A DNA stretch of 52,440 nt from Candidatus Poribacteria bacterium (GTDB lineage Bacteria > Poribacteria > WGA-4E > WGA-3G), in NCBI GenBank assembly GCA_022824265.1, contig JAJEAG010000080.1:1-52440 (forward strand), read 5' to 3'. The notes beneath the pieces were generated by a model. That model saw only the letters and a program-made list of their open reading frames with translations. It did no database searches and had not been told where the DNA came from. The position numbers were made by a program, and so were the translations under genes. Shown here piece after piece: positions 28,424 to 38,740 of the stretch (its first letter is position 1; each line of letters starts with the position of its first letter).

Positions 28424-28523
28424 ATGAAGATTAAAAAATAGATTCGGTAATTTATTATTGAAGTCCAGCGCGCCTACAGGTATTGGGAAATTAAAATTAC
28501 CGAAAGAATAAATTAATCTTCAT
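28424..28523. mobile_element. Element E (MITE-like), copy 1
   Basis: 100 bp with ATGAAGATTA at the left and its inverse TAATCTTCAT at the right, extending to imperfect about 27-bp ends that finish in ATTCGGTAA/TTACCGAA. It encodes no protein. It lies after base 2 of the 3-base loop (A-G-A) of the host hairpin, flanked by AG and GA, as if the central G was duplicated. One arm of the internal REP hairpin seen in copy 2 is missing here. Confidence 0.75.
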
Positions 28524-28546
28524 GAAACCTCACCCACCAAGGCGTG

Positions 28547-28574
28547 TGAACATATTTTTGGATTTCACTATAAT
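28547..28574 (+). promoter_or_regulatory. Promoter-like segment at the end of the BIME repeat
   Basis: TGAACA (28547-28552) and TATAAT (28569-28574) are 16 bases apart, 59 bases upstream of the cyclase gene. The same segment ends the repeats at 39372-39470 and 45972-46035. The -35 match is moderate and the -10 is perfect; activity is inferred only. Confidence 0.45.
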
Positions 28575-28632
28575 ATAATGAAAATACAAAACCCGACTAA
28601 GTACTATTTCCGTTGTAGTCATATATACATTT

Positions 28633-31600
28633 ATGAAAAGCCTAATACAAAAGCGGTGTCCTGACTGTGGTTTTATGAATCCATCAGTGAAGTATTGTGG
28701 TGATTGCGGTCAAGTGCTTGATGAATCGGACACTTCGCTCAGTACAGCACCTATAAACAAGGCAGAAAGACGGCAGTTGACCGTTTTGTTCTGTGATGTG
28801 ATAGATTCAACTGCCTTGACAGAACAGTTAGATCCAGAGGATTTACGTCAAGTGTTGGATGCGTATCGTGCATCTGTTGGGGATGTTGTTTTAGAATACG
28901 ATGGTCACATTGCCCGATATTTTGGTGATGGCATCTTAGTCTACTTTGGATATCCGATTGCTCATGAAGATGCGACACGTAGGGCTGTACAAGCAGGATT
29001 GGGTATTGTTGCTGCGTTAGAAAAACTGAATTTACGCTTGATAGAGACATTCGGTATTGCGATTCAGGTGCGTTTAAGTATTGATACTGGTTTGGTGGTT
29101 GTTTGGGAAGTAGGCATGCCGACCAGCAAGTCCAGTGCGAACATGTCATCTTTTGAACGTTATCACGGTGATGCGATAGACATTGTGGGTAAAACCCCTA
29201 ATATTGCTGCGCGCATGCAGCAAGTTGCCCCTCCCAACGGTATTGTTATAGGCGAAACCACACTCAGATTGATTGAAGACTATTTTACCTACCAAGACAT
29301 GGGTACAATAGAGTTGAAAGGTATTTCGCAACCTGTGCCGATTTATCAGATACTTGATGAACACCCAGACGGTGCCCTACCGGTATTCAGACGCGAGCAG
29401 GCTACACCTCAACAGCAGAGCAGTGTGACTCCTTTTATTGGGAGAGCACGTCAAGTTGCAATCCTCAAGTCTCGCTGGAAACGTGCAACAACATCCTCGG
29501 GGCAGGTTGTATTGATTGAAGGTGAAGCGGGTATTGGCAAATCGCGTATTGTTGCGATTATTGCCGAGGAAGCAGTCGATGCTGAGGCACAAATCTTAGA
29601 ATGCCGAGGTTCTCCAGATTCTCAGAACAGTCCACTTTATCCAATTCTGTCACTATTGCGACAACAACTCTTACAGTTCGGAGAGATGGACACTGATAGT
29701 ACACGTTTACATAAATTGGAGCAATTTCTACAATCCCATGAAATGTCAGTTAATCTTTTACCTCTATTAGCAGAATTATTAGAGATAGATGGTGACTATC
29801 GGTCGGTAGAATTGAAACCTGTACAACGAAGAAGACGAACGTTACAAGTACTCGTTCAGATATTCCTGAAAACTGCGGAAAAAAAGCCGTTATTGCTAAT
29901 AGCCGAAGATCTCCATTGGGCTGATCCATCAACATTGGATTTTTTACATCTATTGATCTCTCGTGTGGAATCAGCAGCACTTCTTGCTATTTTGACATCC
30001 AGAGCGGAAATAGGTGTTAATCAGGACAGTACATACGTCGCAGGTAGAGCAAAACTGAAAACACTTACAGAGTTGGCGTGGGTAACTCAGATGACGTTGA
30101 GACGGCTAAATGGTAAACAGGTTTCACAGATGATTTTGGAGGTGGCAGGTGAACAGACGATCCCTGCGGATATATCCAAACAAATTGCCGCGAAAACTGA
30201 AGGTGTGCCTTTGTTTGTGGAAGAGTTGACGCGTATGGCACTCGAATCTGATTTGGATAATATAGATGTATCAACAGAGATACCGGCGACTCTGCAGGCA
30301 TCATTGACTGCTCGTCTTGATAGACTCGGTTCTCGTAAAGAACTCGTACAACTTGGTGCGACCTTGGGTAGAGAGTGGACAGCGGAACTTCTGTATAAGG
30401 TTATTGTTAGTATAACAGAAGAACCGGAAGCGGATGAGTTTTTGGCGCATCCGGATCAATTTGCAGCGTTTCGTTCATTTCCCGAACAGACAGACGAAAA
30501 TACGTGGCTTGAAAAAGAATTACAGCAGCTTGTTGAAGCAGAAATCTTACGGATACGACAGACCCATGAACACAAACAGATTTATACTTTCAAGCATCCG
30601 ATGATACGTGAGACAGCATATCAAGCGTTGTTAAGGAGTACACGTCAAGCCTATCATCGTCGTATTGCGACTGTATTACGTGAGTCGTTTGGTGATGTAG
30701 TACGTGCGCAACCGGAATTGGTAGCGTATCACTACACAGAGGGTGAATTACCTGAACGTGCTATTGAATATTGGCAGCAGGCGGGACAACGTGCAGTAGA
30801 AAGATCCGCGAATGTTGAAGGAATTCGACACTTGACACAAGGATTAACTTTGTTAGAAACGATGCCCGATAGCCCTGCACGCGCTGCACGAGAATTGGTG
30901 ATTCAAACAACGTTAGGTCCAGCACTTATTGCAACGATGGGGTATGCTGCGCCTGAAGTGGAGAAGACGTACACACGCGCAAAAGCACTGTTGGAAACTA
31001 TGCCGAATAATGAACGTATGCTTGTGCGGTTTCCAATTCTTTTTGGATTATGGCTTTGTTATTTAGTTCGAGCCAAATTACAAACCGCGCGAGAGTTGGG
31101 GGAACAGTGTCTTGTGATGGCACAGCAACAGGAGAACGATGTGTTGGAAGTTGAAGCACATCGTGCATTAGGTGCAACTCTTTATTACCTCGGTGAGTTG
31201 AAGATGGCACGTGCTCATGTTGAAGCAGGCATTTTACGTTATGACCCACACCAACACCCGGTAGATACCTTTTTTCACTATCTTGCTGACCCTGGTATGA
31301 CTTTGCGTGCTTATGCTGCACCATTAGTATGGTGTTTAGGTTATCCAGAACAAGCGTTAGAACAATTAGATGCTTCCCAAAAGATGGGAGAGGAACGTCG
31401 GCATCCGTTCAGTCAAGTAGTGTCTTTACATTTTGGTGGCATACTGTATCAACAACGTCGCGAGACTGAGAAAGTAGACAAGTATGCGACAGAACTCAGT
31501 GCGATATGCAAGGAACACGGTTTTTCTGTGTGGGCACCAACAGGTAAGATAATGAAGGGTTGGGCATTACAGCAGAATTCACACGAACCACACGAGGAAG

Positions 31601-32118
31601 GTTTAGCCTTAATTCAGGAAGGAATTGCTGAATGGGAAGCAAATCGGTCAAGAGTATTACGTCCGGTTTACCTTGGAATGCTGGCGCATGCTTATGGACA
31701 TTGTGGAAAGGTGCAAGAAGGACTTCAGACAATAGAAGAAGCATTTGAAGCAGTATCGGAAAGCGGTGAACACACTAATGAGGCAGAACTCTATAGGCTT
31801 AAAGGTGAACTATTGCTAATGTTGGACAATGATATACATTCACCTGATATAAATGCATCTACGGAATCAACAGAGAAGGAAATGTGCTCTGAAGCGGAGA
31901 TATGTTTTGAAAAAGCATTGAATATTGCCCGGTACCAAGAAGCAAAATCGTGGGAGCTGCGAACTGCTGTTAGTTTTAGTAGGCTATTGATTACACAGGA
32001 TAGACATGAAGATGCATGTACGCTTCTTAAACCGATCTATGAGTGGTTCACAGAAGGGTTTAAAACTGTTGATTTGATAGAGGCGCGTGAGTTGTTGCAA
32101 AAGTTAAATATGGAGTAA
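28633..32118 (+). CDS. Class III nucleotidyl cyclase with zinc ribbon, P-loop ATPase and TPR domains
   Basis: The 1161 residues show, in order, a zinc ribbon (C9, C12, C22, C25), then a class III cyclase domain (about 45-225) with metal ligands D55 (FCDVIDST) and D99 (RYFGDG). An AAA/STAND-like ATPase follows (about 275-600) with Walker A GEAGIGKS (about 297-304) and the Walker B-like LLIAEDLHWAD. TPR-like helices run to the C-terminus (about 700-1150). This architecture is known from many bacterial signalling proteins, usually cytoplasmic. Whether it makes cAMP or cGMP is not shown. The stop is 4 bases from the next start. Confidence 0.9.
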   Translation: MKSLIQKRCPDCGFMNPSVKYCGDCGQVLDESDTSLSTAPINKAERRQLTVLFCDVIDSTALTEQLDPEDLRQVLDAYRASVGDVVLEYDGHIARYFGDGILVYFGYPIAHEDATRRAVQAGLGIVAALEKLNLRLIETFGIAIQVRLSIDTGLVVVWEVGMPTSKSSANMSSFERYHGDAIDIVGKTPNIAARMQQVAPPNGIVIGETTLRLIEDYFTYQDMGTIELKGISQPVPIYQILDEHPDGALPVFRREQATPQQQSSVTPFIGRARQVAILKSRWKRATTSSGQVVLIEGEAGIGKSRIVAIIAEEAVDAEAQILECRGSPDSQNSPLYPILSLLRQQLLQFGEMDTDSTRLHKLEQFLQSHEMSVNLLPLLAELLEIDGDYRSVELKPVQRRRRTLQVLVQIFLKTAEKKPLLLIAEDLHWADPSTLDFLHLLISRVESAALLAILTSRAEIGVNQDSTYVAGRAKLKTLTELAWVTQMTLRRLNGKQVSQMILEVAGEQTIPADISKQIAAKTEGVPLFVEELTRMALESDLDNIDVSTEIPATLQASLTARLDRLGSRKELVQLGATLGREWTAELLYKVIVSITEEPEADEFLAHPDQFAAFRSFPEQTDENTWLEKELQQLVEAEILRIRQTHEHKQIYTFKHPMIRETAYQALLRSTRQAYHRRIATVLRESFGDVVRAQPELVAYHYTEGELPERAIEYWQQAGQRAVERSANVEGIRHLTQGLTLLETMPDSPARAARELVIQTTLGPALIATMGYAAPEVEKTYTRAKALLETMPNNERMLVRFPILFGLWLCYLVRAKLQTARELGEQCLVMAQQQENDVLEVEAHRALGATLYYLGELKMARAHVEAGILRYDPHQHPVDTFFHYLADPGMTLRAYAAPLVWCLGYPEQALEQLDASQKMGEERRHPFSQVVSLHFGGILYQQRRETEKVDKYATELSAICKEHGFSVWAPTGKIMKGWALQQNSHEPHEEGLALIQEGIAEWEANRSRVLRPVYLGMLAHAYGHCGKVQEGLQTIEEAFEAVSESGEHTNEAELYRLKGELLLMLDNDIHSPDINASTESTEKEMCSEAEICFEKALNIARYQEAKSWELRTAVSFSRLLITQDRHEDACTLLKPIYEWFTEGFKTVDLIEARELLQKLNME

Positions 32119-32122
32119 TATT

Positions 32123-32983
32123 ATGAGATTGGGTGTTGTTGGTATATGCAGTGATTTCCGAACTTTGAATCAAGAAGAGATAGATGCGGTTCAGGAATTG
32201 CAGTTTACAGGCGTGAGTTACCATTTCGCAAGTTCCAATATTCCGCTTGTTTCTCCAGAAGAAATCACGCGATGTAGATTTCTCCTTGAAAAAGCACAAC
32301 TTGATTTGGTACAATTTGGTATAACGTATTCTGAATGTCTGTTTGATCCGAGTGATTCAGTCCGTGAGGCAGCGATTGAAGCGGTCAATTGTGGTATGAG
32401 AGTAGCGCGGGAACTTGGGGCACAACATTATCTATTTCGTCCTGGTAGTTTAAATCCTGATGGCGCATGGACTTCTCACAAAGATAACTATCTACCTGAG
32501 TCGATGGAAAGGTTAATTGAGACGTTAAAACCAATTGCTGAGAACGCTGAACGTGAAGCGTTGACACTTGTTATGGAAACGCATGCTGTCTCAATTATGG
32601 ATTCACCTGAGACCTGTAGAGAGATAGTTGAGCACGTGGGTTCTGATAGACTACGAATTGTGATGGATTTTGTCAACCATTTTCAAACACTCAGACAGGT
32701 ATATGAAAGTGAAGCAAGGCTTAATCATATTTTTGATGTGATGGGACCAGTTGCTCCTATGGCACATATTAAGGACATTCGCGTTGAAAATGGATTGGTT
32801 TTACACCTGAATGAAGAGGTTCCTGGTGAGGGAGAATTGGAAATTGGCGTGGCATTAAAGCGGTTTAATGAACTTTATCCTGATGGTTATGGGTTAATCG
32901 AACATCTGCCGTTGGAGAAAATTCCGCATGCGAACACGAATGTACGGAAAATTGCATCTGAAAATGGGGTAGCAATCTATTAA
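32123..32983 (+). CDS. Sugar phosphate isomerase/epimerase-like TIM-barrel protein
   Basis: The 286 residues resemble the AP-endonuclease-2 superfamily of xylose isomerase-like barrels. Segments LVMETHAVSIMDSPETCREIV, RIVMDFVNHFQ, AHIKDIRVENG and VPGEGELEIGVALK carry the acidic and histidine metal ligands. The substrate is unknown; enzymes of this type act on sugars and inositols. The 4-base gap to the cyclase stop and 16 bases to the next gene suggest an operon of 28633-35399. The binding site is weak, consistent with translational coupling. Confidence 0.85.
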   Translation: MRLGVVGICSDFRTLNQEEIDAVQELQFTGVSYHFASSNIPLVSPEEITRCRFLLEKAQLDLVQFGITYSECLFDPSDSVREAAIEAVNCGMRVARELGAQHYLFRPGSLNPDGAWTSHKDNYLPESMERLIETLKPIAENAEREALTLVMETHAVSIMDSPETCREIVEHVGSDRLRIVMDFVNHFQTLRQVYESEARLNHIFDVMGPVAPMAHIKDIRVENGLVLHLNEEVPGEGELEIGVALKRFNELYPDGYGLIEHLPLEKIPHANTNVRKIASENGVAIY

Positions 32984-32999
32984 TTGGGGGGTATGCATC

Positions 33000-35399
33000 A
33001 TGTTAAAGAAAAGACAAGTTTTCTTGCTGATTCTCGTTATAGGAATGATGTTTGCAGCGTACTCAGCGATAGGTCAGGAGGAGAATATCGTTGACGATGT
33101 TCAGGAAGGTGCGAAAGGTATTTGGGAAAAGATTAGATTACCTGTTATCGCTGCTGGGCTGATGTTTGTTTTCCAAGGGATTATTTATGTCATTAATCTG
33201 TTCAAAAAAGACAGATTGCTCAAGACACTTCTTGGCAGGTATGTAGTTTTTCATATGAAGAATGGACATCGTTATCGGGGAACGATGCGTTTGGATACCA
33301 GAGGGGCAGAAATTATTTCGGAAGAATCTCGTCAACGTGGACAGGCACCGAGTTATATTTTCGGTCAGGATGATTTGGAAAAACAGATTGGTGCATATAT
33401 CCGTTATCACGACATGATGAATGATAGAGAAAAACGTGAACGCGCTTGGGACCTTGAAAATCTCACTAATCCTCCGATTACCCAACGTTTAGTGCGAAGA
33501 ATCAGAAACATGTTTATAGAACTGAATAAAGCCGTGCAAAATGCAATCAGCATGGTATGGGGTGGTATTAGAAGGGCTGCAAGTCCATTACAGCAACAGT
33601 TACAACGGATTGATACAACAGCTAAAGAATTGGGTGGAGAAGGTGATGCAATGAGTACACTCGATAAATTAGAATCTGAATCCAAAGCCTTCTTAAAAGA
33701 GGAAAGTTATGAGCGGATTATTGAGCGTCTTGTTGGAACTCGTGTCAAAATCAGAGTAAACGGTGTGGAGCATGGTAATGGAGAATATTTTGCTCTTTTC
33801 AAGGATTACAACGGACGACACATGGTCTTCATGAATGTGAAGGATAAGGATGGTAAAGGTTTTAGGGACCATTGGGGTTACGACCATGAGTACAAACACA
33901 ATATCAACAACTTCAATCGACGGGATGAACGTGGTTTGAGATGTCGCATGGTTGAAGATGATCAAGGCAGATACTTTTTAGTCTTTGAGAACAATACCGC
34001 CTATACCATACAAGTGGGTAAGGTTCTGCTACATGATGGATCACCGAACTGGGAAAGGAATTTTGAGTTCAAGTTCCATATTGAACCGCTCAGTGTGAGA
34101 AGAGTTCGGCTTAATCCTGTATCAAGGCATAGAGTGGGTCCATTTGAACGTGTCACGATTCCTGAACACCGAACACCGAGGAATTTTAAGAAGATAAGAC
34201 TTGACTTCCGATCTTTTCGCGATGCGGATGTTATTTTCCCTCGTAGTGTATGTACAATTATTGAAAGTGCTGAGAAGCAACAACAGGAGATGTTCAGTAT
34301 ATCTGCATTGACAGATGCTATTCTTGACCGAAGCGAATCTGAAGAAATTGCTATACAGGATACCAAAGGTCGACCGATTCATGGTATGAACCTTGTGCAT
34401 GGTTATGTTACGAATGTCAGTGAAGATCGGATTGATCTTAAGACGATTGATTCAAGTTATAGTCGTCGTTGGGAAGTAGAAAGTGCGTATACGCATTTTG
34501 ATAATACATTACGTCACCGAGATCCTGTTCATCGCCGGATGATTCCATATTTTGCGAATAAATTGGTTGCACAAAATGCACTTGTAGAACAGATACGTGA
34601 CAACCCGCTTCAAAAAGAGGCATTTTCTCAGTTTGCTTACCCCAAACAAATGAAAAAACAGTTGCGTCTTCCATTGAGGAAGTTTTTGCCTTCAAATGGA
34701 GAGCTCCGTCTTCCCCTTAAGGTGATGGCACTAACAGGCAACGGGACTGATGTGGAATATCCTTTCCTTGAGCGTTTTGAGTATGTCAATGAACACCATA
34801 TGCTGTATGAATCTGTTGATAACCTCCGAAATGACCGACTGGCAAAGATGGATATACTGTGGATTGGAAACGGTGAAATATATAAAGCGGGTTACCGTTT
34901 TAATATTGATACAGAACACCGTATCAAGAATTTCGTTAGTCAGGGTGGTGTTGTGATCGTATCGGGACAGGATGTGAAGGCAAACTATCGACAGAGACGA
35001 GGTACTGGATGGATTCCCGAACCGTTGACAGGTGTAGAATATGATGAAACGGATGAACTGCTGCCGACATCACAAGGTAGAAGAAGTCGTGTTTTCCATA
35101 CACCAAATGTTCTAAACACCACGCCAGACACTAAAGAAATTCCGCTTGTTAAACTTGACGATATGTGGGTAGACCCGCTTGGCAAATGGAATTCACTTGC
35201 TAAATCAACTGTCCAAGATGATGCTTCAGCACTGCTTACGCTGCCATTCCAGAAAGGGATGTATATTGTTACAAGTTTGAAAAATGATACAGAGCAGGAT
35301 GTAGGAATAAATAGTAAATTGATGGAGAATTTGCTGTTCTTCTCTGTTAAGTGGATAGATAATCAGAAATGGCGACAACGTTTCGGGTTAGGGAAGTAA
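33000..35399 (+). CDS. Large membrane-anchored protein of unknown function
   Basis: The 799 residues begin with a signal peptide (about 1-26) and one membrane segment (about 47-67, VIAAGLMFVFQGIIYVINLF). A soluble part follows with FHMKNGHRYRGTMRLDTRGAEII and a later YVTNVSEDRIDLKTIDSSYSRRWEV segment that suggest small beta-barrels. The C-terminal part (about 620-680) reads LAKMDILWIGNGEIYKAGYRF and FVSQGGVVIVSGQD, a Rossmann-like arrangement seen in glutamine-amidotransferase-like periplasmic domains, without a visible catalytic cysteine. I do not recognise the family. GGGGGG precedes the ATG. It converges with the UPF0182 gene across 28 bases. Confidence 0.7.
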   Translation: MLKKRQVFLLILVIGMMFAAYSAIGQEENIVDDVQEGAKGIWEKIRLPVIAAGLMFVFQGIIYVINLFKKDRLLKTLLGRYVVFHMKNGHRYRGTMRLDTRGAEIISEESRQRGQAPSYIFGQDDLEKQIGAYIRYHDMMNDREKRERAWDLENLTNPPITQRLVRRIRNMFIELNKAVQNAISMVWGGIRRAASPLQQQLQRIDTTAKELGGEGDAMSTLDKLESESKAFLKEESYERIIERLVGTRVKIRVNGVEHGNGEYFALFKDYNGRHMVFMNVKDKDGKGFRDHWGYDHEYKHNINNFNRRDERGLRCRMVEDDQGRYFLVFENNTAYTIQVGKVLLHDGSPNWERNFEFKFHIEPLSVRRVRLNPVSRHRVGPFERVTIPEHRTPRNFKKIRLDFRSFRDADVIFPRSVCTIIESAEKQQQEMFSISALTDAILDRSESEEIAIQDTKGRPIHGMNLVHGYVTNVSEDRIDLKTIDSSYSRRWEVESAYTHFDNTLRHRDPVHRRMIPYFANKLVAQNALVEQIRDNPLQKEAFSQFAYPKQMKKQLRLPLRKFLPSNGELRLPLKVMALTGNGTDVEYPFLERFEYVNEHHMLYESVDNLRNDRLAKMDILWIGNGEIYKAGYRFNIDTEHRIKNFVSQGGVVIVSGQDVKANYRQRRGTGWIPEPLTGVEYDETDELLPTSQGRRSRVFHTPNVLNTTPDTKEIPLVKLDDMWVDPLGKWNSLAKSTVQDDASALLTLPFQKGMYIVTSLKNDTEQDVGINSKLMENLLFFSVKWIDNQKWRQRFGLGK

Positions 35400-35427
35400 T
35401 TCTGACCTAACTGAATAATGTATCTCG

Positions 35428-38400
35428 TTATTGTTTTTTATTGTTTTTCTTGCCTGCGTTTTTTGGGGCTGCCTTTTGTCCATTTCCATTTTGTTCAGCT
35501 TGCAGTGTTTTTCTAAGGTCGTCTAAGGCTTGTGCGAGTACTTCAAGGCGATCTAAAGCGGTGGGTTCTTCTTCACCACCTTCATTTTCTGTTGAAGTAG
35601 TGGTTGGTTGTCTGAAAAACATTTTTTGCAACGCCATTTCAAACGATATATCAGCAGCGATATCGTGGTCTGCTGCTTTTACTACAATAGTCTGTAAAGT
35701 AGGGAGATGTAAAATAGGATCAGTTGGATCAACATCTTCAGTATCTTTTGTGTTCGTCCGTTCAAAATAAATAGGTTCAACATAGAATATACCTTCATCA
35801 ATAGGGATGACGTGTAGATTCCCTCGAATAATTTTGTTAGGTCTCCAGTTCCGAAAAAGTTCGGCTAATTCGGGATTTTTTGCAATATCGTCTTCTACAT
35901 GTTTTGGTCCTTTAACATTCATTTGCCCTGGTAGTGTATAGACGATTCGTTGTCCGTAGTTTGGTGGATCGCATCGAGCAATCATCCACCCCTTCATAAA
36001 ATTTTCTTTTTGTGGTGGTGTGAAGGGAATCATGTTAACAAATTCTACCTTTTCTTCTCCAGGCAACTTCAACATAACATAGTATGGCATCATCTCTTGA
36101 TCTGGGGTTTCAGAATAATAGGCTTCATTTGGTATCTTCAATTGTAAAGTCTTATTGACGAAATCATCTGAATTTACAACATGATAATCACCATACATTT
36201 TTGCTTGTATGCGAGTGAGATAATCTGGAAATCTTCTGTGTTCTCTTAATCCTTCTGGCATCTCATCTATACCTTTAAAGAGATTCGGGAAAGTTTTTCG
36301 ATAGATTCCTGTAATAACTTCATCTTCAATATCGGTATAAAAATTAATATCTCCGTTGTATGCATTTACAACCACTACTCCAGAATTTCGTATGTAATTA
36401 AATTTTCTAAATCTCTTGAAACGCGGTTCAGCATATAATTCCAGATCATTATCTTCAATTGGTGCGGTGTCATCTCTATAGGTTTGTGCATTTGGGTATG
36501 TACTACTGGTTACATAAAAGTCAACAATCCACCACAGTTGACCATCGTCAATAACAATGTATGGATCAGGGTCATAATCAAGAAACGGAGCGATCCGTGA
36601 GATTCGGTCAGTAACAAGTTTTTCGTTATGTCGTGTCCCGATTCTACGCCAGAACATCAGTCGGCTTTCTTCCGTTAATGCAGCGTGCCTCAAGATTCTT
36701 ACAGAGGTGAATCTGACAGCAAAGCAAAAGCGTCGAAACCATCCACCTAATTGAACTCCACCTGTACCCTGATAATGGTATCCATTTTTCATTGTATCTG
36801 ATTCTTCATTTTCAGTATTAATATCTTTATCCGAATTCCCATCATCTGTGATGTTAGACCTGCTCCCATTTCCTTCTCCTGGTAGATTTTCAATATTATA
36901 TTCTGCTTTTTCTGTATTAACGATTACATATTCATCTGTCATCTCTCCGTAATAAATCCTTGGTTGTGTTACCTCAAATTCTGGAAATGACAAACCTTCC
37001 TTTTGTTTAATTGGTACACCTTTCACCCATAAATCTGGTGATGCACCACCACTAATGATTTCATTCACAGGAGCAACACACACCCCGTAGCCGTGAGTGA
37101 ATTTTAATTTGAGTTCACCCCATTCTTTGGGTCCTGGATCTGGATCAATCTCTCGTGCGGCAATCATTACTTGTCTATATTGTTCGTTAGATTCTTGTGA
37201 GGTATCTTCTTGTACTTCATCAACTATATTATCGTTTGAAGATTCAGTTTCTGACTGTTCAGTTGTCAGTGTTGGTTTTCTACCGAGACGGTACCTATCT
37301 ACATCAGTAAACGGATGAAAATCATGGTGCCGTTTGATTTCCTCATTACGAAGAATGTTATATAGTACCCGTCGATCCCAGAATTGGATATTCTTTTTTA
37401 CCTCTTCGTTCCGATTGATAGTTTCAAGTTTAGCCAGTCCTTTTTCATATTGCTTTTCCTCAATTCCATCTAAATCAAAAGCTTTACGCGTTGCCAGAAT
37501 GTGTTGCGTCAAAAATGCACTTTCCTTTTCAATTGACTCCCCTTGTGATTCTACCACCCATAAATTTACGCCAATTGGATAAAGATACAGCAAGGATATG
37601 TGGCTGATTGTCCATATTCCGATTAAAGCATACCATATAATCCGTCTTCTCCAGAACAGATTGAAAATAAGGATAGTCCCGATGACAATGTGAATTAAAA
37701 GGTAGAGATGTGTTGCGCCTGCAAGTGCGGAATCAACATAAAATAGACCTTTAAATTCCGAAAGTCTTTTTGAAATAGGAGGCGTATATACCTTTCCCCA
37801 TAGATTGACATATATTCTCCAAATGTTTGTCGCAAGTAACATCAACCATAAGATCGTTCCGTGGACAATGATATATCTTTTTACCCGTCCCATAGAACGC
37901 GCATCACGACGATAGTAGAAATTATATAGAATACCGATAACCGCACAACTTACCAATAACAGAATCAATAGCCAAAGACTCACGGATTTGTGTAAAGAGA
38001 ATGAAAACAGATAAAAATTAAGGTCTTTACCAAATAATATGGGACCTATTTTCTCAGTAGGACGTTCAAAATATCGGAAAAAACTGTCCTGTAGGGACAT
38101 CATCGGAATAGCGAGAAGAATAGCGAGAAGAATAGTAACAAAGAAGAGGGTTCTGTGGAATGAAACTGTTCGATCATGAGTCCATCGTGAAAACTCGCGT
38201 GCCTCTGGACATAGACGTTTTGCAATAAAAGCGTTAACATTCATGAATGCAAAGGCAAAAAAGAAAAACCCGAAGAAGACTCCCCATCGCATCTTTCTAA
38301 TTTTCCAGAAGACATCTCCATAATTTACACTTTCAAACCAGAGATGTTCGGTATAGAGGTAGGCGAATGGATACATACAACTGAGGAGTGCTATACCACC

Positions 38401-38547
38401 TATTCCCCAGAGCAGATATGCTTGGACTTTCAAGGAGAGTTTGCGATACCATAAACCCCGTCGATATCGGAAGATTCCAAATACGAGCGTTATGCCGATA
38501 AGTACCGTACTGAATAGTAGCCATGCAATTGCAAGATCTGGTGTCAT
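35428..38547 (-). CDS. UPF0182-family membrane protein
   Basis: The 1039 residues are somewhat above the family's usual length. About seven N-terminal membrane helices (to about 330) include the signature YTEHLWFESVNYGDVFWKIRK (split as LWFESVNYGDVF). A large extracytoplasmic region follows, with DDTAPIEDNDLELYAEPRFKR and NYIRNSGVVVVNAYNGDINFY. The acidic, Gln/Asn/Lys-rich C-terminus ends in a Lys/Asn run, and an inserted acidic stretch near 430-610 is unlike its relatives. The family's role is not known. The ATG at 38547 is preceded by AGAGG, with a good promoter further upstream. Confidence 0.87.
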   Translation of the reverse strand: MTPDLAIAWLLFSTVLIGITLVFGIFRYRRGLWYRKLSLKVQAYLLWGIGGIALLSCMYPFAYLYTEHLWFESVNYGDVFWKIRKMRWGVFFGFFFFAFAFMNVNAFIAKRLCPEAREFSRWTHDRTVSFHRTLFFVTILLAILLAIPMMSLQDSFFRYFERPTEKIGPILFGKDLNFYLFSFSLHKSVSLWLLILLLVSCAVIGILYNFYYRRDARSMGRVKRYIIVHGTILWLMLLATNIWRIYVNLWGKVYTPPISKRLSEFKGLFYVDSALAGATHLYLLIHIVIGTILIFNLFWRRRIIWYALIGIWTISHISLLYLYPIGVNLWVVESQGESIEKESAFLTQHILATRKAFDLDGIEEKQYEKGLAKLETINRNEEVKKNIQFWDRRVLYNILRNEEIKRHHDFHPFTDVDRYRLGRKPTLTTEQSETESSNDNIVDEVQEDTSQESNEQYRQVMIAAREIDPDPGPKEWGELKLKFTHGYGVCVAPVNEIISGGASPDLWVKGVPIKQKEGLSFPEFEVTQPRIYYGEMTDEYVIVNTEKAEYNIENLPGEGNGSRSNITDDGNSDKDINTENEESDTMKNGYHYQGTGGVQLGGWFRRFCFAVRFTSVRILRHAALTEESRLMFWRRIGTRHNEKLVTDRISRIAPFLDYDPDPYIVIDDGQLWWIVDFYVTSSTYPNAQTYRDDTAPIEDNDLELYAEPRFKRFRKFNYIRNSGVVVVNAYNGDINFYTDIEDEVITGIYRKTFPNLFKGIDEMPEGLREHRRFPDYLTRIQAKMYGDYHVVNSDDFVNKTLQLKIPNEAYYSETPDQEMMPYYVMLKLPGEEKVEFVNMIPFTPPQKENFMKGWMIARCDPPNYGQRIVYTLPGQMNVKGPKHVEDDIAKNPELAELFRNWRPNKIIRGNLHVIPIDEGIFYVEPIYFERTNTKDTEDVDPTDPILHLPTLQTIVVKAADHDIAADISFEMALQKMFFRQPTTTSTENEGGEEEPTALDRLEVLAQALDDLRKTLQAEQNGNGQKAAPKNAGKKNNKKQ

Positions 38548-38603
38548 AAGGAATACCTCTGTTCACTTGTGCATAGAACTGTGCTGTGTAACTCTTATGA
38601 TAT

Positions 38604-38633
38604 AGAATACCACTATTTTTGTGCTGATGTCAA
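38604..38633 (-). promoter_or_regulatory. Promoter for the UPF0182 gene
   Basis: On the minus strand, TTGACA (38633-38628) and TATTCT (38609-38604) are 18 bases apart, 56 bases upstream of the ATG. This is a near-consensus sigma-70 type arrangement. Confidence 0.6.
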
Positions 38634-38740
38634 GTCAATCAACCATAGTAGCAATCAGAAAAATAAATCTGTCTATACATATTTTGCCTAACAACATATC
38701 CAGTAGTAAATTTATTGTTTTTCAATTTTATATATTTTGC

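Larger units (their letters stand above)
28378..28577. repeat. BIME-like double REP repeat interrupted by element E
   Basis: The left part (28378-28404) is a GTAG-led hairpin with TTCGGTT/AACCGAA arms. A second hairpin in the opposite orientation is split in its loop: left arm GTGCGGTT at 28414-28421, right arm AACCTCAC at 28526-28533. Element E sits between the arms. The rest (to 28577) matches the end of the uninterrupted relative at 39372-39470. The 279 bases 28354-28632 hold nothing else. Confidence 0.85.
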
